Origin: Pseudomonadota bacterium
GTDB lineage: Bacteria > Pseudomonadota > Alphaproteobacteria > Acetobacterales > Acetobacteraceae
Assembly: GCA_021828605.1 (NCBI GenBank)
Contig: JAJZEG010000253.1
Location: forward strand, 1 to 22,126
Direction of reading: 5' to 3'
Length of the DNA stretch: 22,126 nt
In this document: positions 1-7,454 of the stretch, piece after piece
Layout: the number at the start of each line of letters is the position of its first letter
Position numbering within the stretch: position 1 is the first letter of the stretch
Translations under genes and position numbers: made by a program
The notes under the pieces: generated by a model
What the model was told of the DNA's origin: nothing
Databases searched by the model: none
The model's input: only the letters and a program-made list of their open reading frames with translations

Positions 1-96
1 ATCGGTCGCTGCGGCACCTATCAATATCTGGACATGGATCAGGTGATCAACCAATCGATGATCAGCGCGAAAAATTTCCTAACGAACCTCCGCTAA
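1..96 (+). CDS. glf: C-terminal end of a UDP-galactopyranose mutase-like flavoprotein (partial)
   Basis: Only the last 31 codons are in the window. They read in frame from base 1 to a TAA at 94-96. The peptide begins GRCGTYQYLDMDQVINQS, which matches the conserved C-terminal signature of UDP-galactopyranose mutases (G-R-x-G-x-Y-x-Y-x-D-M-x-x-x-I), the FAD enzymes that convert UDP-galactopyranose to UDP-galactofuranose for surface polysaccharides. The flavin-binding part lies upstream and cannot be checked. The last 18 bases are shared with the end of the convergent peptidase gene on the minus strand. A related FAD-dependent amine-oxidase-like protein of a glycan cluster is the main alternative. 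Confidence 0.7.
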   Translation: MGRCGTYQYLDMDQVINQSMISAKNFLTNLR

Positions 97-2163
97 CCCC
101 ACCGCCCATAACGCAAACGCATAAGTCAGTGCCACCTGCTTCAACGCATCAAACCGCCCCGCCGATCCACCATGCCCGGCGGTCATTTCCATATGCAATA
201 AAATCGGCTGCGTCCCGGTACTCGCCGCCCGCAACCGCGCGACAAATTTCGCCGGCTCCCAATAAGTCACCCGCGGGTCCGATAACCCCCCGGTCGCTAA
301 CACCGCCGGATAGGGCAGGGGCCGGATATTATCATAGGGCGAATAAGCCGCAATCGCGTCATACGCCGCATCATCCACCAGCGGGTTACCCCATTCCGGC
401 CATTCCGGCGGCGTTAGCGGCAGGCTCTCGTCAGACATGGTGTTGAGCACATCAACAAACGGCACCGCCGCAATAATCCCAGCCCATAAATCAGGCCGCA
501 TGGTGAGCACCGCCCCCATCAACAGCCCGCCCGCCGATCCGCCCAGCCCGACAATATGTCCAGCCCGCGCCATCCCGCGCCCGATCAACCCATCGGCCAC
601 ATCAATGAAATCGGTGAAACTCACCGCCTTGCGCAAGCCCCGCGCCGCCAAAAACCAGCCCCAACCCAACTCGGTCCCGCCGCGAATATGCGCAATCACA
701 TAAACAAACCCCCGATCCACCAGGCTCAGCACATTCGCGCGAAACCCCGGATCGGTCGGAATCCCATAAGCCCCATAGCCATACAGCAACAAAGGCGCCG
801 AGCCATCGGCAGCCACATCGCGCCGATGCAACAAAGTCACCGGCACCAGAACCCCATCCCGCGCAGCAATCTCCAACCGCGTGGTCACATAATCGCCCGG
901 CTCATGCCCGGAGAGAATTTTCTGCGCCTTCACCAACAGCCGGTCACCGCTGGCCATGTCATAATCAAACCACTGCGTCGGTGTCGTCATCGAAGAATAA
1001 CGAAACCGCAGCATATCCGTATCAAACGCGAACCCATCCTCGATCCGCACCACATAAGCCGGTTCATCGAACCCAATCCGCCGTTCAGCACCCTGCGCAT
1101 CGAGGAGCAAAATCTCGGTATTCGCCTTCACCCGCACCAACACCGCCAAATGCCGGGCAAACGGCGCCATCTCGACCACAAACCGCCCCGCCCGATGCCC
1201 GAGCAACTCAACCCAATCCGCCCGAGCCGGCCGCGCATAATCCGCCACCATCAGCCGGAAATCTTCGGCCTGATCATTGGTGCGAATAATCAACCGCCCA
1301 CCCCAATCATCAACCTCATAGCGCATCCCAGCCTGCCGCTGCTCAATCAATATCGGCGCCGCATCCGGCGTCGCGCCGGGAATAAACCAGGCCTCGCTGG
1401 TTTCCTGATTGCCACAATCAATAAACACGGCTTGCCCGGATCGCGCGGCCTTTACCCCCAAAAAAAATCCCGGATCATTTTCCTGATAAACCAAATGATC
1501 AAAATCCCGCCCAATCGCCCGTCGCATCACCCGCGTCGGACGCCCATGATCATCCCGATAAATCCAGAAAATATGCCCAGAATCCGCCGACCAACAAAAA
1601 TCCCCCGTACACGCTTCAATCGCCGGACCCACCATCGCACCGCTGGCAATCTCCATCACCCAAACCCGGTACACTTCCGAGCCCTGCACATCCTCAGCGA
1701 ACGCAAACAACCGATGATCCGGACTATGCATGGTCGCGATGATTTTGAAATAATCCTGCCCCACCGCGCGGCTATTGGCATCGAGCAAAACCTGCTCCGC
1801 CCCGCCACTGCGCTTGGTGCGCGCATAAATCGGATGTTCCGCCTCCGGCGCATACCGATAATAATAATCCCACTCCCCATCCGGCGTCGGCGGCGAGCGA
1901 TCATCCGGATCAATCCGCGCCTGCATCTCGGCGCGCAACTGCTCCTGCAAATCCTTGGTCGCGCCGAGCACCTGCTCGGTATAGACATTTTCAGCCGTCA
2001 AATAATCACGAATATCCGCGCGCAACAAAGCCGGATCGCGCAATACTTTTTGCCAGTCGGGATCCTTCATCCAGTGATAATCATCAACCCGCACCCGCCC
2101 CAACTGCCGATGCTCAACCGGCTCGCGCTTCGCCTGCGGTGCCTCACTCTGCGCCTGATTCAT
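79..2163 (-). CDS. ptrB: Oligopeptidase B-like S9 family serine peptidase
   Basis: This is a 694-residue prolyl-oligopeptidase-family protein of normal family length. The N-terminal two-thirds should form the beta-propeller that restricts access to small peptides. The C-terminal third is an alpha/beta hydrolase: GYGAYG and RGGTELGWGW precede the nucleophile elbow GLGGSAGG (Ser543), then Asp629 in GLSDPRVTYWEP and His664 in TAGHGGSAG. Serine, aspartate and histidine are therefore all present in the right order. The N-terminal EHRQLGRVRVDDYHWMKD is the usual opening of oligopeptidase B, which cleaves after basic residues in the cytoplasm. The ATG at 2163 was chosen because it overlaps the tldD stop as ATGA; an open extension to 2250 lies inside tldD and is not family-like. 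It is last in the ctaA-ctaA-tldD-ptrB run. Basic-residue specificity is inferred. Confidence 0.92.
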   Translation of the reverse strand: MNQAQSEAPQAKREPVEHRQLGRVRVDDYHWMKDPDWQKVLRDPALLRADIRDYLTAENVYTEQVLGATKDLQEQLRAEMQARIDPDDRSPPTPDGEWDYYYRYAPEAEHPIYARTKRSGGAEQVLLDANSRAVGQDYFKIIATMHSPDHRLFAFAEDVQGSEVYRVWVMEIASGAMVGPAIEACTGDFCWSADSGHIFWIYRDDHGRPTRVMRRAIGRDFDHLVYQENDPGFFLGVKAARSGQAVFIDCGNQETSEAWFIPGATPDAAPILIEQRQAGMRYEVDDWGGRLIIRTNDQAEDFRLMVADYARPARADWVELLGHRAGRFVVEMAPFARHLAVLVRVKANTEILLLDAQGAERRIGFDEPAYVVRIEDGFAFDTDMLRFRYSSMTTPTQWFDYDMASGDRLLVKAQKILSGHEPGDYVTTRLEIAARDGVLVPVTLLHRRDVAADGSAPLLLYGYGAYGIPTDPGFRANVLSLVDRGFVYVIAHIRGGTELGWGWFLAARGLRKAVSFTDFIDVADGLIGRGMARAGHIVGLGGSAGGLLMGAVLTMRPDLWAGIIAAVPFVDVLNTMSDESLPLTPPEWPEWGNPLVDDAAYDAIAAYSPYDNIRPLPYPAVLATGGLSDPRVTYWEPAKFVARLRAASTGTQPILLHMEMTAGHGGSAGRFDALKQVALTYAFALWAVGLAEVR

Positions 2164-3596
2164 ACCGCCGTTCCTCCCACTGTTAGTCCCGATATTTTTA
2201 TCGTCGGCTGGCCAACCCCCACCGGCACGCTCTGGCCATTTTTGCCACACGTGCCAATCCCCGGATCAAGCTCCAAATCCGCACCAATCATTTCCACCTT
2301 GGTCAGCGCATCCGGCCCATTGCCAATCAGCGTCGCCCCCTTGAGCGGCGCACCAACTTTGCCATTCTCAATCAAATACGCCTCCGAGGCGGAAAACACG
2401 AATTTGCCCGAGGTAATATCCACCTGCCCGCCACCAAAATTCGCCGCATAAATCCCGCGCTTGATCGAGCCGATCATGTCGTTTTTGCTTGCGTCACCCG
2501 CTAACATAATGGTATTCGTCATCCGCGGCATCGGACTATGCGCGTAGGATTGCCGCCGCCCATTTCCCGTGGGGCGCATATTCATCAACCGCGCATTTTG
2601 TCGGTCCTGAATATAACCGGTCAAAATCCCGTCCTCGATCAGCACCGTTTTTTGGCTCGCCGTGCCTTCATCATCCACTGTTAGTGAACCGCGCCGATGC
2701 GCAATCGTGCCATCATCAATCACGGTTATGCCTTTGCTGCCCACCCGCGCCCCCATCAATCCCGCAAATGCCGAGGTCTGCTTGCGATTAAAATCCCCCT
2801 CCAACCCATGGCCAATCGCCTCGTGCAGCAAAATCCCCGGCCAGCCTGCGCCGAGCACCACCGGCATTTCGCCTGCGGGAGCCGGAATACTGGTCAGATT
2901 CAGCGCCGCTTTCCTGATCGCCTCATCCGCCGCCGCCCGCCAGAATCCCGGCGCGGTCACGCTCTGATAAGTCGCGCGTCCCCCCGCACCATGACCGCCG
3001 CTCTCGCGCCGACCGGCCTGCTCCATCACCACCGACACACTCAACACCACTAACGGCCGCACATCCGCCACCTGCACCCCATCGGCGCGCAAAATCTCGA
3101 CCACCTGCCACTCACCGGCCAGGCTCGCCGTCACCTGCACCACCCTTCTATCCTGCGCGCGGGCATAGGCATCGATTTCCGCGAGCAAATCCGCCCGCGC
3201 GGCAAACCCCATCGCGGTAAACGGATTTTCAGCGGTATAAAGTGCCGCACCCCGCGCACGCGGCCCCACCGCGACGCTTCCGGCTTCACCAGCCCGCGCA
3301 TCGCGCAAGGTCGCCACCGCGCGGCCCAAAGCAGCCTCGGAAATCTCCCCGGCATGCGCATAAATCGACCCTTCGCCGGTCACCGCGCGCAAACCAAACC
3401 CGGACCGACTATCAAAACTCGCCGTGCGAATCCGGCCATCATCAAAACTAACGACTTCAGATTCGCTATATTCCAAAAACAACTCACCATCATCCGCCGC
3501 CTCAAGCACCGGGCCGATCATCCGCCGCGCCAAATCCGGATCAAGCCCAGCCGGGCCATGAAACAAGCGATCAGAAATCATGTTTTGTTCCGACAT
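2160..3596 (-). CDS. tldD: TldD-type metalloprotease subunit (PmbA/TldD family, peptidase U62)
   Basis: The 478-residue protein has the diagnostic TldD zinc motif HEAIGHGLEGD (His258, Glu259, His263), following the family sequence GWPGILLHEAIGHG. The N-terminal half has the typical FLEYSESEVVSFDDGRI and RSGFGLRAV blocks. TldD works with TldE/PmbA as a heterodimeric protease that trims unfolded peptides, for example microcin B17 or CcdA in E. coli; no tldE is in the window. The ATG at 3596 has a GGAG ribosome site a few bases upstream and overlaps the stop of the preceding CtaA gene by one base (TAATG). The end overlaps ptrB by four bases, so the three are probably translationally coupled. tldD beside cytochrome oxidase assembly genes is a known alphaproteobacterial arrangement. 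Confidence 0.95.
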   Translation of the reverse strand: MSEQNMISDRLFHGPAGLDPDLARRMIGPVLEAADDGELFLEYSESEVVSFDDGRIRTASFDSRSGFGLRAVTGEGSIYAHAGEISEAALGRAVATLRDARAGEAGSVAVGPRARGAALYTAENPFTAMGFAARADLLAEIDAYARAQDRRVVQVTASLAGEWQVVEILRADGVQVADVRPLVVLSVSVVMEQAGRRESGGHGAGGRATYQSVTAPGFWRAAADEAIRKAALNLTSIPAPAGEMPVVLGAGWPGILLHEAIGHGLEGDFNRKQTSAFAGLMGARVGSKGITVIDDGTIAHRRGSLTVDDEGTASQKTVLIEDGILTGYIQDRQNARLMNMRPTGNGRRQSYAHSPMPRMTNTIMLAGDASKNDMIGSIKRGIYAANFGGGQVDITSGKFVFSASEAYLIENGKVGAPLKGATLIGNGPDALTKVEMIGADLELDPGIGTCGKNGQSVPVGVGQPTIKISGLTVGGTAV

Positions 3597-4660
3597 TATT
3601 CTCCAGCCCTCATCATTATTTCTGTCGCGTTCAACCCCGGACTTGCCCCGCGCATGGCGTGGCGGCAGGCGATACAAACCGCAAGCAGAACCACCGCCGT
3701 CAATTCATGAACATAGCCCAAATCACCCATCCCCGATACGACCACGCTCATCCCCAAAATAAATTGCAGCGTCATCAACCCCGCCAACAGCAAAAACAAA
3801 TCCCGCGCTTGCGCCCCGAGCGGGGCCCGCAAGCCGATCACCGCCGCAATAATCACCACCAGGCTGGTCACGCTGGCCAGCACCCGATGCTCAAACTGCA
3901 CCGTGCGCGGATTAGCGACCAGATTAAACCAAGCCGGATGCAGCGCCCAACCGCGCCGGGGAAATATATGCCCGTTCATCAGCGGAAAACTATGATCCAC
4001 GTGCAACCCGCCCGACCCCGCGACCAGCGCGCCAACCCCGATGGTGAGAATAACCAAAACCACCGCAACACTCAGCAATCGCCGCAACCCGTCATACCCC
4101 TCAATCACCACGGGCTCAGGATGGCGGAGCGACAAAGCGGTCCAGAGCATCGCACTGAAAATCAGCATCGCCAGCAGCAAATGCGGCGCCAGATAAAGCG
4201 GCGACGGGCGCAACAAACCGGCCATGCCCTGATAGGTCATCACCCAGCCCAGCACCGCCTCGATCACGCCGGCGCCAAACAACCCCAGCAACCACCAGCC
4301 GGTGCGCGCGCCGATCCAGCCGCGCGACCAGAACCACCCGAGCGGCAGCAAAAAAGCCACCGCCATCAACCGCCCCCAATCGCGATCCACAATCACCGGC
4401 CAGGCCAAGCCCTGGAACTGAGTAAGGCTCATGCCCGGATGCAGCGCCTGGAACTGCCGTGTTTGCTGATACAGTCCAAACAACCGCACCCAAGCAGCAT
4501 GGGTCAGCGGCGGCAAAATCCCGGTCATCGGCTGCCAGCGTTGCACCGCGAACCCGGCCCCGATGGTGCGCACATCACCGCCGCCGATCACCATGCCGAA
4601 AATCATCGCGCAAATAACCAGTAACCACGTCCCAACCAGAAACCGCTGGCGCGCAATCAT
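3596..4660 (-). CDS. Divergent Cox15/CtaA-family membrane protein (second copy, N-half Glu/His motif missing)
   Basis: This 354-residue, roughly eight-helix membrane protein is a paralogue of the gene just upstream. Shared landmarks are WQPMTGILPPLTHAAW near residues 42-57, DHSFPLMNGHIFP near 222-234, FEHRV (His258) and YVHEL (His318). Heme A synthases use four conserved histidines plus a glutamate in the first half (E-x-x-H-R). Here that block reads PVIVDRDWGR: Val89 replaces Glu and Asp92 replaces His, while His160, His258 and His318 remain. It overlaps the upstream paralogue (ATGA) and tldD (TAATG), so it is co-translated with both. The frame is intact, with no sign of decay. It may be a partner or regulator of the true synthase, a heme-binding protein with another job, or an enzyme with altered chemistry. 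The family is clear; the function is not. Confidence 0.85.
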   Translation of the reverse strand: MIARQRFLVGTWLLVICAMIFGMVIGGGDVRTIGAGFAVQRWQPMTGILPPLTHAAWVRLFGLYQQTRQFQALHPGMSLTQFQGLAWPVIVDRDWGRLMAVAFLLPLGWFWSRGWIGARTGWWLLGLFGAGVIEAVLGWVMTYQGMAGLLRPSPLYLAPHLLLAMLIFSAMLWTALSLRHPEPVVIEGYDGLRRLLSVAVVLVILTIGVGALVAGSGGLHVDHSFPLMNGHIFPRRGWALHPAWFNLVANPRTVQFEHRVLASVTSLVVIIAAVIGLRAPLGAQARDLFLLLAGLMTLQFILGMSVVVSGMGDLGYVHELTAVVLLAVCIACRHAMRGASPGLNATEIMMRAGE

Positions 4661-5760
4661 ACCGACCGGCGCCCGAGCAGCTCAAAATACGCCCAAACCG
4701 CCGCCGCCAACAGTAAAACCGCGTTGAGCTGGTGGACAATGCCAATATCCAGGATTTTCGACACCAAAGTCGTCACCCCCAAAATATATTGCACAATCAC
4801 CAAAGCCCCCATCAGCAAAAACGCATCGCGCGCCCGCGATGGCAAATCCGCCCTGATCGCGACCACCACCGCCGCCAGCACCATCAGCGCGGCCAGCGTG
4901 CCGATCAGCCGATGATCCCACTGGGTGGTGACTTTACTCAAAAAAAAGTTTCGCCAGAGCGGGTGCAAATGCGCGTAATCGGGAGGAATCCAATGATCCT
5001 GCATCAGCGGAAAGCTATTATCGATGGTATAGGCATGGGTGCCCGACAAAAACGTCCCGGCAATGATCGCCACGCTGATCATCACCATCGAGGCGACCGC
5101 GAACCAGCGCGCCACCCGGTAGCGTTGGGCGAGGGCAGGGGTCAGCCGTTCGCTCTCGGGCTTGAGCACCACCAAAGCGGTGACAAACACCGCAATCGCC
5201 AAAGCCGTCGCGAAGCAATAATGCACCGAGAGCCGAAACACCGACACTTCGGTCAGCCCCGGCTGAAAGCCCGAACGCACCATCCACCAGCCAATCAGCC
5301 CCTGCACCCCGCCAAGCACGAACAACAGCGCCAGCCAAGGGCGCAGCCGCCGTTCCAACCGGCCGGTCCACCAGAACCAAACCAACGGCACGCCAAAATC
5401 CAACCCCAACAACCGCCCCCATAGACGATGGATCCATTCCGGCCAGAAAATCGCCTTGAACCCGGCCAGATCCATGTGATGATTGAGCAATTTATATTGC
5501 GGGATGGTCTTATAGAGCACGAACATCCGCTCCCACGCCGCATGGCTGAGCGGCGGAATGATCCCCGAAACCGGTTGCCAGGCCATAATCGACAGGCCGG
5601 CATTGTCGTTTTGCACATAAGCGCCGATGCCGAACATTTCCACAATCAACGCAAAACTGACAAACAGCCAGGTCGCGACCAGCCTGCGGTTGGTCGGCGA
5701 TGCGGCCATTGCTGCCCGTTCTGCTGTGCGCGTAAGCTGCGCAACCGCTGGCGACGCCAT
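4657..5760 (-). CDS. ctaA: Heme A synthase, Cox15/CtaA family
   Basis: This 367-residue inner-membrane protein has about eight transmembrane helices in two homologous halves. Heme A synthase oxidises the C8 methyl of heme O to a formyl group, giving heme A for aa3-type oxidases. The residues expected for activity are present: Glu108 and His111 in PEWIHRLWGRLLG, His180 in LSVHYCFA, His283 in WDHRLIG and His343 in IVHQLNAV. The first extracytoplasmic segment (GAYVQNDNAGLSIMAWQPVSG) departs from the usual TRLT-x-SGLS pattern. The start is placed at the ATG at 5760, preceded by TGAGG about eight bases upstream. The 24-codon extension to 5832 is basic and lacks support; an internal ATG at 5709 is also possible. 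It is the first gene of the four-gene run. Confidence 0.9.
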   Translation of the reverse strand: MASPAVAQLTRTAERAAMAASPTNRRLVATWLFVSFALIVEMFGIGAYVQNDNAGLSIMAWQPVSGIIPPLSHAAWERMFVLYKTIPQYKLLNHHMDLAGFKAIFWPEWIHRLWGRLLGLDFGVPLVWFWWTGRLERRLRPWLALLFVLGGVQGLIGWWMVRSGFQPGLTEVSVFRLSVHYCFATALAIAVFVTALVVLKPESERLTPALAQRYRVARWFAVASMVMISVAIIAGTFLSGTHAYTIDNSFPLMQDHWIPPDYAHLHPLWRNFFLSKVTTQWDHRLIGTLAALMVLAAVVVAIRADLPSRARDAFLLMGALVIVQYILGVTTLVSKILDIGIVHQLNAVLLLAAAVWAYFELLGRRSV

Positions 5761-5793
5761 GATATACCTCAGTTTTCGCGTGAATTCTCTTCC

Positions 5794-5818
5794 CGATTTG
5801 CACCCGATTGCCGATTTG
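5794..5818. promoter_or_regulatory. Directly repeated CGATTTG half-sites in the ctaA/GGDEF divergent region
   Basis: CGATTTG occurs at 5794-5800 and again at 5812-5818, an 18-base step, with a near copy (CGATTG) between them at 5805-5810. The same heptamer forms both arms of the palindrome at 5889-5907. These sites sit 34-58 bases upstream of the ctaA start and could be extra binding sites for the same regulator. This is a pattern match only. Confidence 0.3.
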
Positions 5819-5888
5819 TAAACCCTGCGCATCGTGAAGCGGCATCACAGAGTTGGGACACGCCTATCGGCTCAAATAAGTACACCAC

Positions 5889-5907
5889 CAAATCGTGATA
5901 CGATTTG
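5889..5907. promoter_or_regulatory. Perfect dyad, candidate operator between ctaA and the GGDEF gene
   Basis: CAAATCGTGATACGATTTG is an inverted repeat with perfect 8-base arms and a three-base centre. It lies in the 171-base divergent intergenic region, 25 bases upstream of the preferred ATG of the GGDEF gene. Such a symmetric site is typical of a dimeric helix-turn-helix protein. No known regulon consensus was recognised; it is not an FNR box (TTGAT-N4-ATCAA). Confidence 0.4.
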
Positions 5908-5931
5908 TTAGTAAATTTCCGCTATGGTCCC

Positions 5932-7155
5932 ATGATGCTGGGTGATCTGACCTTTGATGAGCTGCAAACGTTGACCGCCGAGGCCTTGGCAGCACCTTGG
6001 CATCGGCTGCGCTTTCCCGATCGGCTGGAACAATTGCTCGATCAGCAGACCGATAAATCAAGGCTCCGCTATTTCATCCTGGCAATCTCGGTCGGGCTCT
6101 GCGTGTTCGAATTGTTTCTGGTCTCCGACCATCAATTGATCCCCGACATGTTCAGGACCGCGCTCATTTTGCGGGCGGTCTGTGGGCCAGCGATTCTTCT
6201 GGCGACTATTTTACTGATCCGCCATATCCCGCCCGGCATGGTGCGCGAAGGATTGGCTGTGTTTCCGGGCATCGTGGCGGCCGAAGCGATTTTTATCTTG
6301 TTTTTGCTCACCCATTCCCCATACCGCCCGATTTATTTGAACGGGATGTTCCTGACGGTTGTCTATAACAATACCATCGTGCAGGCACGGTTTCCGGCGG
6401 CTGTGGCATCGACCATTATCATTACCGCCCTTCTGATCGTGGCGATGGCGTTGGCCCCTGGCGATCCATGGCCAATCGAGTCGGCGCAACTCGGCATCGT
6501 GCTGAGTGTCGGCATCATGACCTTGATGGCGAATTTCCAGCTCGAACGCGAAAGGCGGCGGCAATATTTGCTCAATTTACGCGAGAAACTCGCTAATGAC
6601 GCTTTGGCCGGACATAATCAGAGCTTACGCATTCTGTCCGAGCAGGACGGGTTGACCGGCGCCTATAACCGCCGGGCTTTGGATGATAAATTATCGACCT
6701 TATTAATGACAACCAAAACCCAGCATCAGGCGGTTGGGTTGATCATGATCGATGTCGATCATTTCAAGACCTATAATGATCGTTTCGGTCATCTGGCGGG
6801 TGATGATTGCCTGCGTCAAATCGCCACCGTGCTGATCAATACCACGCGCAATCGCGGCGATATGGTGGCGCGCTATGGTGGCGAAGAATTCGTGGTCGTG
6901 GTGATCAACGCCACCCAAACCGCCGTTCTCGCTTTGGCTGAACGGCTTCGCGGCGCGATCATGGCACAAGCGATCGCAGCACCTCAAAATATCGATGCGG
7001 TGATGACGGCGAGCTTTGGGGTGGCATATTGTGCGCATAGTGGTGCGGTTACTGCGCTCCAATGCACCTGCTCCGCGAGCGCGCTGCTCGGTCGGGCTGA
7101 TGAGGCCCTCTATGCAGCCAAACAAGGGGGGCGCAACCGGGTTTGTGCCGAATAA
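5932..7155 (+). CDS. Membrane-anchored GGDEF protein, probable diguanylate cyclase
   Basis: The 407-residue protein has about six N-terminal hydrophobic segments (from RYFILAISVGLCVFELF to AQLGIVLSVGIMTLMANF), a short charged linker (QLERERRRQYLLNLREKLA) and a C-terminal GGDEF domain. The domain begins DGLTGAYNRRAL, carries the metal and substrate block MIDVDHFKTYNDRFGHLAGDDCL, and has the active-site GGEEF at 316-320, so synthesis of cyclic-di-GMP from two GTP is expected. The position of the RxxD inhibitory site reads NRGD, so product feedback may be lost. The start is ambiguous: ATG at 5932 or 5935 is preferred over an in-frame TTG at 5905, which lies inside the palindrome; no start has a clear ribosome site. 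The sensory ligand of the membrane part is unknown. Confidence 0.88.
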   Translation: MMLGDLTFDELQTLTAEALAAPWHRLRFPDRLEQLLDQQTDKSRLRYFILAISVGLCVFELFLVSDHQLIPDMFRTALILRAVCGPAILLATILLIRHIPPGMVREGLAVFPGIVAAEAIFILFLLTHSPYRPIYLNGMFLTVVYNNTIVQARFPAAVASTIIITALLIVAMALAPGDPWPIESAQLGIVLSVGIMTLMANFQLERERRRQYLLNLREKLANDALAGHNQSLRILSEQDGLTGAYNRRALDDKLSTLLMTTKTQHQAVGLIMIDVDHFKTYNDRFGHLAGDDCLRQIATVLINTTRNRGDMVARYGGEEFVVVVINATQTAVLALAERLRGAIMAQAIAAPQNIDAVMTASFGVAYCAHSGAVTALQCTCSASALLGRADEALYAAKQGGRNRVCAE

Positions 7156-7292
7156 ATGATTATTAACCCCCCGCAACCCAAACAATCCCCCTGATCATGC
7201 TATAGAACATTCGGCGAAGGCAGAGTGCAGAACCAACCATCAGCGTAACGGCCCCTTGACCGAATTCGCCGCCCGGTGCATCTAACCATCGA

Positions 7293-7454
7293 ATGCTGGC
7301 GTATCTGCAGCATCATCGCGTCTGGACCGTCCTGGTTCCACCGCCGCCTCCTCGCTCTGCTCCGATTGGTTTTTATCTGATGGATCCAAGCCGATCGTCC
7401 GTCACGCCTGAGCAGCACCCACGTCCTGTCTGGAATCTCGATGAATCTCGCTGA
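7293..7454 (+). CDS. Possible leader peptide ORF overlapping the rho start
   Basis: An ATG at 7293 opens a 53-codon frame that ends with TGA at 7452-7454, 14 bases inside rho. The peptide starts [14 protein letters not shown] and contains five consecutive prolines (VPPPPPRS), a type of run that slows ribosomes without EF-P. No good ribosome site precedes the ATG. The E. coli rho gene has a short leader ORF (rhoL) and is autoregulated in its leader, so the position is suggestive. The heptamer AATCTCG occurs on both sides of the rho ATG (7434-7440 and 7444-7450). The frame may also be a chance opening. Confidence 0.3.
   Translation: MLAYLQHHRVWTVLVPPPPPRSAPIGFYLMDPSRSSVTPEQHPRPVWNLDESR
7331..7364 (+). 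promoter_or_regulatory. C-rich, G-poor leader stretch, candidate rut site for Rho autoregulation
   Basis: This part of the rho leader is dominated by C and pyrimidine-C dimers, including CCACCGCCGCCTCCTCGCTC. Over 7201-7440 the plus strand has 81 C and 58 G by hand count. Rho binds C-rich, G-poor unstructured RNA, and rho leaders are known autoregulation sites in enterobacteria. The assignment is compositional only. Confidence 0.3.

Noticed and set aside
556..2451. Long plus-strand open frame of 631 codons
   Set aside because: It is antisense to ptrB and the end of tldD, is extremely rich in Pro, His, Arg and Ile, and matches no family. High-GC antisense frames commonly stay open.
3659..4624. 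Plus-strand open frame of 321 codons
   Set aside because: It is antisense to the second CtaA gene; the translation is a low-complexity His/Gln/Arg string with no family features.
3596..4660. Second CtaA copy as a pseudogene
   Set aside because: The frame is full length, overlaps are precise, membrane segments and three histidines are kept. Loss of one motif points to changed function rather than decay.
7256..7286. Sigma-70 promoter TTGACC with TCTAAC in the rho leader
   Set aside because: The spacing is 19 bases and the -10 matches only four of six positions. It is too weak to list as a promoter.
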